In this document: in pieces, positions 12,086 through 23,244 of the stretch | Layout: every line of letters starts with the position of its first letter | How positions within the stretch are numbered: the stretch's first letter is position 1 | Assembly: GCA_963585895.1 (NCBI GenBank) | Contig: OY757947.1 | Span: forward strand, 38,414,605 to 38,478,604 | Source: Sepioteuthis lessoniana | Taxonomy: Eukaryota; Mollusca; Cephalopoda; Myopsida; Loliginidae | Direction: 5' to 3' | Length of the DNA stretch: 64,000 nt | Made by a program: the position numbers and the translations under genes | Notes under the pieces: generated by a model | What the model was told of the DNA's origin: nothing | Seen by the model: only the letters and a program-made list of their open reading frames with translations | Databases searched by the model: none

Positions 12086-12709
12086 TAGCCTTAAAATAAT
12101 CAACCCCCAAAACATAAATAAGAACATTCTAGAAATTTCGGATCAAAATCACATTAACATTGAAGTTACACTTTTATATTTTTCAACCAATCAGCTAAAA
12201 ACACAAAATAAGAACATTCGTGAAAATTCGGCTCAGAAACTAATTAACAGAAAAATATTTAGGCTCCAAAATAAATAAGTAGTTATACGAATCTGATTGG
12301 TCAAGAAATGTCTGCGCGCTTGAATTTTAGGACCCGCAATAAAACTTAACAAAATCCTATTTTTGATTCACTTTAGTTACCCCCAAAAGTATAAATAACG
12401 AGGAATTTAATTAACTAAGGCATTCCACTACCAAAGGCAAGGACAGACAGCAGAAGGCATCGCACACAGGACACAGAGCATAGAAGCATGCGACGTTATT
12501 TTGCCGAATACCGGGACGCAACACGTTGTCACCAAAGATCATAAAAAACGCACGTGTGGACTTAAGAAAATAAAAGGCCCATACTTACGATCCCCCACAT
12601 ATATACACATACGCACACATGTATGTAAGTAAAGTCAATTTTTCATCCTCTTTACTTCGGCCAACTATGGGCACATTGATTCAATAGACTTTCCCAACAT
12701 GTACATGTA
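12086..12709. other. No gene recognised
   Basis: AT-rich flank of the Penelope fragment. Contains a CCAATCAG box near 12,190, an inverted CTGATTGG near 12,294, a TATAAATA at about 12,390 and AATAAAA near 12,570. This could be a decayed LTR or promoter region but has no defined ends. Confidence 0.3.
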
Positions 12710-13330
12710 GGGAATAAATAAATAAATTAAAATTAAATTGAATTAAAATAATTATCAAAATATGCAGAAACTCCCAGAGGCCGCTGACAGGAATAGGGGA
12801 ACGCATGCGCAAAGAAAAGGGACCATCCCGACAAAAGGAGAAATCTCATTCTCTTTCAGCAGCGACCAGCGGAGTGCCAACACCTAGATCGTTCTTGCTA
12901 ACTGGTGGGGGACGCCATGCACCCGTCTTTAGACGGCGCATTGGCTAACCCTTTCACTGGTAATAGTCGTCTCTTTCACTACCAACCCATGACTAACAAA
13001 CAGGATTTAGACGAACTCCCAAAAGTGACTAACATATCGCTAAAGCTTTATATACCGAACACGATGTTCAAGCTTGAGATAGCGAAAAAGGACACATATA
13101 CCCAAGAAACGACTAACGCATTTTTAACACCTTGACGAGGGTATTCAACCATTTTAATTGTATTCAGGGAGAATTTTCTCACCCACTGAATGGTGGTTGA
13201 ACCCAGAAATAAAGGAAAAATATAAAAGATGTCTTCGTTTCTTATCTGTTACTATCTTCTTTCATCTAATTCTTTACGGCTTTCTTATCCAAGAAGTTAA
13301 ACCAACAAAACAAAAGTGGGATAAGAATTG
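12710..13330 (+). repeat. LTR-like repeat family B, copy 1
   Basis: Starts TGTAGGGAATAAATAAAT and shares with the copies at 27.5 kb (reverse) and 36.4 kb the block CAGAAACTCCCAGAGG, the CGCATGCG box, a cattctctttcag-like tract and AATAAAGGAAA near the end. The TG start, the AATAAA near the 3' side and the lack of coding sequence suggest a solo LTR. No clear target duplication was found at this copy. The small frame at 12905-13135 is not conserved in the other copies. Confidence 0.6.
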
Positions 13331-13624
13331 AAAAGCCTGGAATGGACTCATATAGCAAACGGCAACACAACGTGCTCTGAGACTCCCATATACACACGCA
13401 CACACGGGTGAACAAATCAATTTTTTTTTATTGAACGGGATACAGCTGTATTTTTACATACACACACACGTACAGAAACGGAAACTTGTATTTTAATTCT
13501 TTTATCATTGTTATTATGATTATAAAAATTACTTTTTTTCTCGATCTCTCTGCAAGCTATACACCTGGGGTAGCTCAACAAGCCTCCCAAACAAGAATAC
13601 AGATTGGCTTAGTATAATGTTGGG

Positions 13625-13682
<58 letters not shown>

Positions 13683-14099
13683 CACACACACACTTTTTCT
13701 TATACTTTTAGTTTTTTCGATGTTTACATATCCGAAGTCGAGGCACAACTAACTTTGTAAAAATCAAAGAAAATCAAAGCACGAGGACTAGTGGCAGTGG
13801 GACGGAGGGCATCATAATTCAAGATTTCTTTTGTCTGGTCTTTTTAAAAAAAGCTTAGCATTTTGTCTGATCGGCCTCACACAAGATCAAAGGGCTTTTT
13901 TTTTTTGGCCTATGGTACTAATTTGTTAAGCATTTTATTAAGGTGGTGGGAAATGACTGATAACTTGTTTATCGCCTACAGCCCTTTAATCAGTTCTAAG
14001 AGTTATCACATTAGCTATCATCATATGTTTTATGCTGTTAAAAATTATTGGCCTTTTCTAGAGAACAAGAGACAACAAGTTTCTTTATTCAAATTCAAT
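13331..14099. other. Low-complexity spacer with (TC)n microsatellite
   Basis: A (TC)n run occupies about 13,626-13,680, followed by a short CA run. The rest is AT-rich with no supported gene. A (TTA/TTG)n run near 14,110 marks the 3' end of the next LINE. Confidence 0.6.
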
Positions 14100-14337
14100 G
14101 CTTATTGCTATTATTATTATTGTTGTTGTTACTCCTTGGGAGTTTTTCACATCTCCAGGACTCTTCTCAGTATTCTGGTAGATCTCAGTAATGCAGTTGT
14201 TTAGATGGTCTCTACGTGTCCTTTTATTTCCATGTCCTGCTGTCCCTTTATTAATCCTTTGGTGATTGTATCAAGAACACCAATTATAATCGGTCTAAAC
14301 GTCACTTTCATGCCCCACAGTTTTTTCAGTTTTATAG

Positions 14338-14584
14338 TGTTGTGGTCTTCAGATAAGACCGGTGGAAGAACAACTCAAACAACGGGTGATAGGTAAATTT
14401 TATTGTATTAGCAGAAAAAGGAAATCATATAAAGGAAGTACTCGCCATGCTCGGCTTGCAGTCAGTCTGACAAATGTCTCGTAAGGAACGATAAGTTGTT
14501 TCCCCCGAGCGAGCTAAGCTCGGAGAATATATTTAGGTTGGACGAGTCCATCTTTGGGGTATGGTGGGATATGTCCCCATAACA
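14338..14584. mobile_element. Short solo LTR, family E (247 bp)
   Basis: Begins TGTTGTGGTC and ends CCCCATAACA, with inverted termini TGTTRTGG. Flanks are TATAG (14,333-14,337) and CTTAG (14,585-14,589), a decayed 5-bp target duplication. The uninterrupted sister LINE has CCTAG at this point, which fits the insertion. The reverse complement resembles the 21,455 copy at both ends. Confidence 0.7.
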
Positions 14585-14601
14585 CTTAGTAAGGTCCAGG
14601 A

Positions 14602-14885
14602 GGTGCCTGTGGTGTAATAGTTGTCGTCGTAGGAAATGGAGACGGCGACACGAGTTCAAATCCTGGACGAGGCTGATTGCATTTCACATAGCACTAATAC
14701 CCTGGGGAAAGGTATGAATCCAATTATCCTCCCTCTAGCTATGGATAGATAGCAGGGCAGACTGGGTTCTTCAGCCTTGGTGAGGCAACTCGTCTAGAAG
14801 GAAAACTCTGAATTCAAACCAGTTAAACTCCACTTAAAAATTGACCTTGTGTCATATCCTACCCGAGAGGAGGGGTTGGTAAATA
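14602..14885 (+). mobile_element. SINE A, full-length, 15-bp TSD
   Basis: tRNA-derived head: GGTGCCTGTGGTGTAATAG (A box) and GAGTTCAAATCCTGG (B box). The shared body contains CACATAGCACTAATACCC and AAATTGACCTTGTGTCATAT, and the element ends GAGGGGTTGGTAAATA. Flanked by perfect direct repeats TAGTAAGGTCCAGGA at 14,587-14,601 and 14,886-14,900. Inserted in the LINE next to the short LTR. Confidence 0.92.
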
Positions 14886-15308
14886 TAGTAAGGTCCAGGA
14901 ATTTATACTTCTTTTCTCTTTCTTTGAATTTTACTCTCTGGTAAGCTGGGACAGCAAAGTCCATAATTTTGTAAGTTCTCTTTTTGTTGATTATTATAAG
15001 GTCTAGTCATCTAGTCATGCCGAAATTAAGGGACCTGTTTGGATGTCAAAATCCCAGTGGAGTTTGTGTGTGTCATTTTCCAGGATTGACGTTGGGTTGT
15101 GCATAAACGATTTGTTCGTATGGTCAAACTCAAATTTCTTGCACAATTTCCAGTGGATCACTTTAACCACTCAGTTGTGTCTAGTCTTATACTCTTTCTG
15201 TGCTAATTTGCTGCATTCGCTTATTATGAGATTGATGGTTTCATCTCTATCACTACATAACCCACATTTGCTGTTTTGTTGCGTCTTATCTATTCTTACT
15301 TTGATATA

Positions 15309-15575
15309 GTAAAGTAAAGTAAAGTTAGCGACCATAGTCGAGGGTGACCCGAAGGCTCCCTTTTCGATAGCTACTACACCAAGGTGTAGAGGAGGGCGCT
15401 ACTCCATTCCCTGGATTGCTCCACTTTACCCTTGAACCGTACCTTATAATGCTGAGCGTTAAGCAAGGTGGTATCAAGTTCCATTTTTAAAGTCTTTGGT
15501 ATGACTCGACCTGGGATTGAACCCAGGTCTCCCGGGCCATTGGCGAACACTCTAACCGCTGGGCCAATGTCCCGG
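15309..15575 (-). mobile_element. SINE B, full-length
   Basis: On the minus strand: GGCCCAGCGGTTAGAGTG (A box), CTGGGTTCAATCCCAGG (B box), body with TGGTGTAGTAGCTATCGAAA, and a TTTACTTTAC-type 3' tail. Flanked by TTTGATATA (15,300-15,308) and TTTAATATA (15,576-15,584). Inserted in the LINE coding region between the zinc-knuckle part and the upstream part. Confidence 0.88.
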
Positions 15576-15942
15576 TTTAATATAATTGACCCTTATAGCG
15601 TTGTTCTGTGCTGCAATCAGGAGAAATTCCGTTTCTCTCTAAAGGTTTCCCTTTTTTATCCACGTCTGTGTTTTCTCGTATGAGATGTTGCTTATTAGTC
15701 GTTTAAAACGTCCATTGAGTTGTTTTTGTTCCCATTTTTGTTTTTCTGGTTATTGTCATTCTGTTAGCCCTCGTGTCATTCGTATTGTTTTTGGTGGCTG
15801 TAATCAGTCTTCCTCCTTTTGTATGTTATCTTCAAGTCGTAGTATCGATGCATCAATACTGTCTTCAATGCTGGTAGGTCCTCTTCCTCCTTCTTTTCTT
15901 GGCACATATAGTCAACGTCATCTCTTGGATGCAATGCCTTAT

Positions 15943-17311
15943 TGTGACGGCAAATTAAAATAAAAAGATCCCCGGATGAGCAACCATTTAAAGGCGTACG
16001 GGAACTGGTGCATTTAGATATTGTTATCACCAAACGGGGAGTTTATTTTTGCGCGTGTGAAGACGGGGCGGTCTGGCATTTGATCCCTCATAGAATAAGT
16101 CCTTGTTCAGAGACTTTTCTTGGGCATATAGGAACTGGTATATTATGTGGGGGTTAATTTGGAGCTAGACTGACCGCCGCTGGCAAAGGGTATCCAAATT
16201 TCACATTACACACACACCCACCAGACCACTAGCTCTTCCTACCCCTAGAACAATGGAAGATATGGACCTCTAGGTTTAGATATCATAATGCTAATTATAG
16301 TGGTCAACAATTCTAGTTTCCCGTATAATATTTTTAAAGGAAAGAATAGGACAATTTAGGCAAGAAAAACATAAGGCGAAAGAAGCTGAAAGCAAACATG
16401 AAACAGACAATTTGACAGTAGACAACACAATGAATAAACTTCAACACGTGGGGACCTTAAAATATAACAATCTTTTTAATACACAGGCGGACACACATAT
16501 TCAACGTGTCGGCTATATTATCAGGGGATAATACATAACTGTAAATGTCTTTCTTCCTTTTTTCCTTTTCTTTAGTCTTTCTTTAAATTGAGGGAGACAG
16601 AGAGAGTAATTGCAATGCTTAAGAAGGTTGTAGGGAGAAACAGTCTTAATGTTTACTTATCTTTTGACGGGTTCCTTCGGAGAGTATTTTCTCTTTTACG
16701 GGCTGGCGAAATTTTACATATATCATATATTATATATATATCGCTCTGGCTTGAAGGCATAGGCTCTTCTTGACCAAGATTCTATTTCGCTTCCTCCCCC
16801 GGTGATTCCGGCGGTGGTTTCAATATATCTTATCACTTCAACTACTGTCCTGCAAATCCCGGTTCTGGTGCTTCGCCCGGAGTTTGGCACGAGATTCGTC
16901 CCATCTGTTCACGACGACATCTCTCTTCAAAACTCTTCTTCGCCCGGAGTTTGACATGAGACTCCGTTCACCCCGACCCCTGTTCCAAAACTGATTTTCT
17001 TTTACCCTATTTCCGCTGACGGAAAGAAGGTGCCACTTCCGTTTTAGGGTTCTGGCCAATCATTTCGCTTCTATCTTCTTCCTTCCCCTGTCAGTCGATT
17101 CTTTAGGACCACTATCTCTTTCACCCGGTCACAGAGTGAAAACATCTGTTGGCTTTCATTCTGACCTGGATTTGTTACATGGGCCGTGAGGAATTGACCT
17201 ATATTACTATTTCTCTTTTTAGCGGTCAGCCTTTGACGGCCTGCTAATTCAAACACGGAGGGATAGTAGTAATTCTTTATTTCTCTCCTCTCAGTGGGGG
17301 ACTACGTGACA
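15943..17311. mobile_element. Solo LTR, family X (1,369 bp), 5-bp TSD
   Basis: Starts TGTGACGGCAAATTAAAA and ends CTACGTGACA, flanked by a perfect 5-bp duplication CTTAT (15,938-15,942 and 17,312-17,316). The LINE reads continuously if the insert is removed. Several blocks recur in the same order in the 19.7-kb copy (TTATGTGGGGGTTAATTTGG; a terminal part near AATTGACCT). No internal coding region, primer site or second LTR is present. Orientation is unresolved. The short frames inside are not conserved between copies. Confidence 0.85.
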
Positions 17312-17762
17312 CTTATGCATAGTCATTAGTTTTCTTGTTCTCGGATTCATTTGTTTAAGTTCTTCTCTGGCTCACTTCAAGAATGGTCTGAAAACTTTAC
17401 GAGGGAAACAGCCCAGGTATTTATTCCTTTGATAAGGTTTCTGCGATATAGTTTTGTCTCGAGTAACTTTCTGGTTCTTCTGAAATATTCTTTCTCAATT
17501 TTTTCTTTCGTCTCCTCTTGTTTGATGGTATCAATTTCCAATATCCCCAAGTAGTTGTAGGTTTCCTTTTCTCCTTGCGTTTTAATTTTGTCTTGATTTG
17601 GTAGTTCCAATCCGTCCGTTAGGCGTCGTTTTCTGCTTTTCATTACTAGCATGGCGCATTTTTCTATGCCAAATTTTATCCCTAAGCTATGACTGTATAT
17701 TCTATCTGCGTGTATTAGAGTTTCTAATTCTTTTTCCTTTTTGGCAAACAGTTTGATGTCTT

Positions 17763-18482
17763 ACACCTGACCAAGCCGAAACACTTCTGCATAGTTTGGA
17801 ACGAGCAGCAGCAAGCATAGGCCTCCATGTTAATGCACACAAAACGGAATATATGTGCTATAACCAAACGGGGGACATCTCCACTCTAAAAGGAACCCTT
17901 CTTGAACTAGTAGACAAATTCACGTACCTAGGAAGCAGCGTCGAATCAACCGAAAAGGACATCGAAACGAGGTTAACGAAAGCATGGACAGCTATCAATA
18001 GGCTATCGATTATATGGAAATCAGACCTAACCGATAAAATGAAACGCAGTTTCTTCCAGGCAGCGGTCACATCGATACTGCTATATGGATGCACTACATG
18101 GACGCTAACAAAACGGCTGGAGAAGAAACTAGATGGCAATTACACAAGAATGCTACGTGCAATCCTGAACAAGTCCTGGCAGCAACACCCCACAAGACAC
18201 CAACTGTACGGCCACCTGCCTCCTATCACGAAAACTATTCAAGTTAGACGAACCAGACATGCAGGACATTGCTGGAGAAGCAGAGATGAACTCATAAGAG
18301 ATGTACTCTTATGGATCCCCGCACATGGCCGCGCAAAAGCAGGACGACCAGCACGAACGTACATTCAGCAGCTATGTGAGGATACAGGTTGTTGTCCTGA
18401 AGACCTACCTAGGGCGATGAACGATAGGGAGGAGTGGCGAGAGAGGGTCAGGGATATCCGTGCTGCCAGCACGATATGATGA
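17763..18482 (+). mobile_element. RTE-like LINE, 5'-truncated, 10-bp TSD (copy 4)
   Basis: The frame at 17796-18479 (227 residues) covers the thumb/C-terminal RT: HVNAHKTEYMCYNQTGD, YLGSSVESTEKDIETRL, LYGCTTWTLTKRLEKKLDG, and ends RVRDIRAASTI beside an ATGATGAT tail. Flanked by perfect TTGATGTCTT repeats (17,753-17,762 and 18,483-18,492), so its ends are exact. Truncated just after the YADD box. It is very similar to copy 1 and split the older R2-like LINE at its catalytic YxDD region. Confidence 0.95.
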
Positions 18483-18629
18483 TTGATGTCTTCCCTGTAC
18501 AATAGGTGATTTATCTTTGCCGGCGATTTTGTAAAGTTTGTATCCGGCGGTGCATTTTCTGAGTATGTGGTTGAGTGGCATCATCGCAATTATAAAGAGA
18601 TTATAAAGGGTTTTGGACTGGAGATCTCG

Positions 18630-18925
18630 CGTGACCGGAAGTGGTAAGGGGACGCGAGAAGAGTGTTGGGAAAAGAAGCTGGAAGTTGGAGTTGGCGAAG
18701 GGTGACGCGAGTGACCAGTCGGCACCGGACACCGGAGCAGAGAGACCAGTCGGCAGGAGATAGGGTCCAGCGACAGTGAGGAAGACCGGTCAGGATAGGT
18801 TAGCATTCCTAGTAGCGTTGTAGAATTTTCGCTAGAATCCACGCTAGCGTTAGTCTACATATGTACACAGGAAATGCAGTGTTGCATAACTCCCTTTCTG
18901 CACTTGATTTAACCCCAGGTGAGGC
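18630..18925. other. GC-rich insert of unknown nature inside the LINE
   Basis: Base composition jumps compared with the flanking LINE, and the expected RT sequence between motif A and the YxDD box is missing here. No TG/CA ends or target duplication were found. It could be another LTR or a gene-conversion scar. Confidence 0.35.
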
Positions 18926-18929
18926 TTCT

Positions 18930-19166
18930 TAATCTGAGAAGTAATTTTTTATTTATTGTGGACTTTTTGTCCTCATCTTGGTAGGTTTTTGTGTTGTTTC
19001 TTCTTCACTACGTTTCGGCCAAATTTCACCTCTGGCCTTCCTAGGTCGCGGTTAATCACCTGAAGAAGGCCAGAGGTGAAATTTGGCCGAAACGTTGTGA
19101 AAGAAGAAACAACACAAAAACTACCAAGATGAGGACAAAAAATCCGCAATAAATAAAAAATTAATT
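18930..19166. repeat. Long palindrome of a Penelope-associated repeat (family P)
   Basis: Two arms of about 105 bp, 18,936-19,040 and 19,059-19,166, are near-perfect reverse complements around a short centre containing TCGCGGTTAATCAC. Each arm contains TGAAGAAGGCCAGAGG, then ATTTGGCCGAAAC, an A-rich part and AATAAATAAA. Single-arm relatives lie at 48.76 and 49.2 kb, and a diverged one near 9.96 kb by the Penelope endonuclease. Confidence 0.85.
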
Positions 19167-19704
19167 CTCATATGCCTTTTCGTTGTCAATCCAAGCTATT
19201 GGCAGATTTTTCCGTCTTGTCTTGTTGAGGATGTGCTGATCAAGGTAGAGTAGTTCTACAGTGCCTCTGAATCCTTTGCGGCATCCTTTCTATTCCTTAG
19301 GGAACAATCTGCGGCTTGTTAGCAAGAAGTAAATCTCTTCCCTTATTTGTGCCGCTTGTATTTTCTACATCATCGGTAGGCAGGTTATTTGTCTGAAGTT
19401 GTTTGGGACGCTTCCTTTACTGGGTGTTTTGGGATCAGTGTAATCCTTCTTTTTGACATCCATTCGGGTACGTGTACTTTGTTTAGAATTCAGTTCATTT
19501 CGAGTACCAGTCTGTCATGAATGGTGGTGAATTTCTTGAACTAGTATACATGTATTCCAAGATGGCGTGGTGTTTTCCAATTTGATTTCTTAGCGTTATT
19601 CTCAGTAAATGTCTATGTATTTCCGCTTTCTGTCCTTCTTCGAGTCCTTCTAACTCTTCCGCCATTTTCCTTGTCAATTCGACTTTTTTATGTTCTCTTG
19701 GCTG

Positions 19705-20958
19705 TGTGACGTTCTCTTGGCTGTTTGAACCTCCGCAAAAATAAGTCCTTGTCAAGACTCCTTTTTCGGGCATATGGTAAACTGGCAAATAATGTGGGGG
19801 TTAATTTGGGGCTAGACTGATCTCTGACGCTAGCGAGGGGGTTTCCAATTCACTTTCACATACCCCACTAAGTCCCTCGTTTTCATACCCCCTCGGATAA
19901 CGGAAAACATGGACTTCAAGGTTAAAAGAAATATTAACTGTTGTCAAATTTCCAAAATTCCCTTGTGATGTTTTAAGGTGAATAAGACATTTAGCGAGAA
20001 TTAATGAAAGCGACACAAAGCTGAAACAGATATGTGCAAAAGAAGGCGACTCGATAATAGATAAATAACACAACCAATAGATTTCAACACAAGGGTTCTT
20101 TTAAAATATAACAAAGTTTTAATAGGCGACGGCCAAACAAATAATGATAAGATTTAAGAAACAATTCCTTTTTCTTTTCTTTTTTCTTTTTAAAATACCG
20201 GCTATATTAAGCCAGCATGCAGTATCAAACATAGATGTCTCTCAACTGTCCTTTTCTTCTTCCTCCTTTTTTCTTTCTTTTTTTTTTTTTCCTTTTACTT
20301 GAGAAAATACTTAGGTCGCCGGGCTGAAGCATGTAACAAAGTTCATTCACTAATTTACTGTTGATGAAACAGAATCCTTTCAGTTTCTCTCTTTCTTTTT
20401 TGAATACAAATAATTCCAATATTTAGGAAGGGTAGAAGGAAAAACAGTTTAAGTTGTACTTATCTTTGACAAGGCTTAATTTCAGGCTTCTTTCTTTGGC
20501 TGAATGTGAGCACGTCTTTCTAACGCTGACTTCTGTCCAGAGATTCTGTTTTACTCTTTTTACTGGAGATTCCCCAGAGTTGGTTAAATTGGCGTCTATC
20601 TTTCGCCAATGTCTGTCCAGAACCTCCCGGAGTTTGACTGTAAACCGGTGTCTTCGCCGACTTATGTCCTCAAACTGAAGATCCTTTTCCAAATTTCTCT
20701 AACGAAAAAATGCTATTTTGGCGCTAAAGGGTCTATGGTCAATCATTGGTCTTTTTCCTTCTCCCACCATTCTCTCCGGTTAGGATGCTCGAGTGACCTG
20801 GATTCTTTTCTTTATTCAACTGCAGATCATAGAGTGCCAGGAATTGACTTTCGTTCATATCTCCATTTAATGGTCAGTCTTGGCGTCTGTTGATTCAAAC
20901 ACAGAAGGTTAGGTGAATTGACCTCCCTTTTCCTCTCTCGGTAGCATACCACGTCACA
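19705..20958. mobile_element. Solo LTR, family X, second copy (about 1.25 kb)
   Basis: Starts TGTGACGTTC and ends ACGTCACA. Blocks match the 15.9-kb copy in order (AATAAGTCCTTGT; TAATGTGGGGGTTAATTTGG; TTCAAACACAGAAGG). Flanks GGCTG and GTTGC do not form a clean duplication. The LINE frame is broken here and resumes on the other side, so the insertion itself is well supported. Confidence 0.75.
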
Positions 20959-21454
20959 GTTGCCATATTTTATTCCAGAATTGTTCAGTTTCTCTTGCAT
21001 CCGGTTGTTGGTATGTGTTCGTGTCATCTCCCCCAACTTGTGAGAATTTTCTTTCGTTGCTTTGGAATGTTCTGTTTTGTCTGTATTGCTTAACACTTTA
21101 TCGATATCTTTTTAATCTTCCTCCTTTCACCTGTTCATTCTGGTTTATTTCCTCAAGTTGTTATTTATTCTTGTGTTGCTTTTTTCTCTTTCTCCCAACA
21201 TGAGTCAGCTTTTTTCTTTGTTTTATCGTTTTTGTCAATTTGCGTAGTTTTTTTTATCGGCCTTTCCAGTCGAATTTCCCATCCATGTTTTGATTTTTTG
21301 TTCGTGCTCTTTAAAGGAACCCCGGTTTTCTCACAAACTAATTTTGCTCCAGCATAGATAAGTTCATTTAATTCGGTTATATTTTTTGTTGGTATATGTT
21401 AAAATTGATTTATTTTTTCCGTTTCCATCTTAATTGTTCACCATTCTATGTTTC

Positions 21455-21674
21455 TGTTGTGGGAGCCTTACCCATCTCACCATAATGGACTCTTCTCACC
21501 GTTATTAGTACTGAGAGATTTTGCTGCCAGAGAGGCAGGTCAATATCAGTGTTATCCGAACAGTACGAGAGTTCTTACCTTTTCTATGTAACTCCATCTT
21601 TCTTGTGTAATATAATCTGTTATCTAATTTCCGTGTTTGCGTTTTCATTAGTGACCCTTCCCGGGGCCACAACA
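21455..21674. mobile_element. Short solo LTR, family E (220 bp), 5-bp TSD
   Basis: Begins TGTTGTGGGAGCC and ends GGGGCCACAACA; the termini are inverted repeats TGTTGTGG/CCACAACA. Perfect flanking GTTTC at 21,450-21,454 and 21,675-21,679. No coding capacity. A short TG...CA unit with 5-bp duplications fits a solo LTR better than a DNA MITE. Confidence 0.82.
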
Positions 21675-22215
21675 GTTTCTTAGTGATTGCAAGGTAGCTT
21701 TTTGTTCATTCATAATTCTCTTTGAATTTTGTAAATTTATTTTTTGTTCTTGTGTTTGTGTTTAATCTGTGTTGTTGGGGTATGTGGTGTTTCTATTTTC
21801 CGGAGATGGTGCTTCATTTAGTTTCGACTGTTTGTCAAAACCTTGTGTGTCTGATACTGTTATAGTGTTTTGTTTATTATTTGTTTTCTGGCGTATTTCT
21901 TATATTTCAAGGTCAGAAAACCAACCTTTCTTTATTATTGTCCTAGCTTGGTCAGCGAGTCTTTGGTTTGTTGTCTGGAAGCTAGAACATTCTCGCCAGA
22001 TCTCTATTATTCTTTTCCATATCCACATAGTGTAGGGTTGCTCCTAAAATAGCAAATTGGTTGTTTTCCTTTTTCCATATTTTGTGTTTACGTCACTGAT
22101 TTGTGTGATTCTTTGGTTCGTCGTTCGTATATATGAAAAAAGAACAGCCAACATTTGCAGGATGATGATCGAGTCTCCTGTGTTGCCTATTAGAAGAGCA
22201 CCTGCCGACCATGAC

Positions 22216-22236
22216 ACCCGGGCATATTGCCCGGGT
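22216..22236. other. Perfect GC-rich hairpin
   Basis: ACCCGGGCA, loop TAT, TGCCCGGGT: a perfect 9-bp stem in AT-rich surroundings near the 5' edge of the R2-like LINE. Function unknown. Confidence 0.85.
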
Positions 22237-22255
22237 CCCGTGTCTTGTTATATTT

Positions 22256-23244
22256 AGATTTGACATTTTTATTATGGGTGGTATATTGTGGCTATTCCAG
22301 AAACAGGGGTTGTTTAAATCTGTGCACCTGACACAGATATGACCAAGTTTTCTAAAGTAAGAGAACTTTTTAGCGGGTCACGCAAAGAAAGACAAAACTA
22401 GATTAACGTCATCAGAAGTCACCGCACTTGTTGATGAATTGCAGTAGTTTCCTGACTGAATTTTTTGATCCTGGTTGTTGCCTGGTGGGTTTCACCCGTG
22501 AAGTACGTCGTTGGCCCATCGAAGGGTTCATCAGCCATAGTTCACATCCACTATGCTGCTTCCCATGGTTTCAGAGGTTTGGCTTGTGGGCGAGGCAAAA
22601 AAAAAATCAAAAACAAACAAACCCTCTCTTTAGATAAGTTTTAACTTAGTACAAGTCCGCAATTACTCTATGTTGAAAGTACACTGAATTATTGGAAGTC
22701 TTACCTGGTCTGCTTGCATATGCTAATTAAGGCATAGAGTGAGCGGGTACTACTTATTGCTGAAATTAATCCCCTAGAGAGGTTTAATGCCTTCTTAGTC
22801 CTATTTTATATCTGGTTCCAGACACAATGTCATCTAACCTTATTTACAAGTTCAGGCAATCTAGAAGATATTATCAATTCAAAGATACATTCGACAGAAT
22901 TACAAACAATTTTTTTTCTTTTCTTTTCCTTTCTCCCCACCTCCTAAATAAAAAGGCATTTAACTTGCTTTTAAAGCAATACAACAGGAAGAATAAGCTG
23001 CAAGTTAAGGGTCGTCTTTTCATTTAAATAGCATATGATATTCAGTAAAGATTTTACATTCGAGGACAACATGCATTTAAAGACAGTTTATTAAAAGACC
23101 ACAAACCTCTGTCATTCTTCTTTCAAAGCACAAGTCAATGATTTACATTTTTGGTCAGACTTTCTTCCCTTTTCGCATCTGTTTGACGCCTTTTAGGTGT
23201 TAGGTGGTTTTATAGATTTAACAGGGATACACACGTGCCTTTAC
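22256..23244. other. No gene recognised between the two LINE copies
   Basis: Short frames only. A segment near 22,535-22,560 (ATGCTGCTTCCCATG) resembles the sequence next to the 5' end of the long RTE copy at 32.87 kb. The remainder is unique AT-rich DNA ending in a (TTA)n run at 23,250-23,278. Confidence 0.4.

Larger units (their letters stand above)
14100..22255 (-). mobile_element. R2-like LINE with restriction-like endonuclease, degenerate and multiply interrupted
   Basis: The pieces read in order on the minus strand. The N-terminal half lies at about 21,675-22,255 and 20,960-21,450 (YRQNRTFQSNERKFSQ). RT motifs begin at 19,170-19,704 (VPEWMSKRRITLIPK; motif A as AWIDNEKAYE near 19,180). 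The catalytic box at about 18,500 reads YRED where the family has YMDD. The C-terminal RT follows at 17,317-17,762 (TYNYLGILEIDTIK), and the zinc-knuckle/endonuclease end at 15,576-15,937, 14,886-15,308 and 14,140-14,337. Many stops plus the lost catalytic Asp show it is dead. The intervening insertions are listed separately. The assignment rests on alignment by eye with the cleaner copy at 23.2-24.5 kb. Confidence 0.8.
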
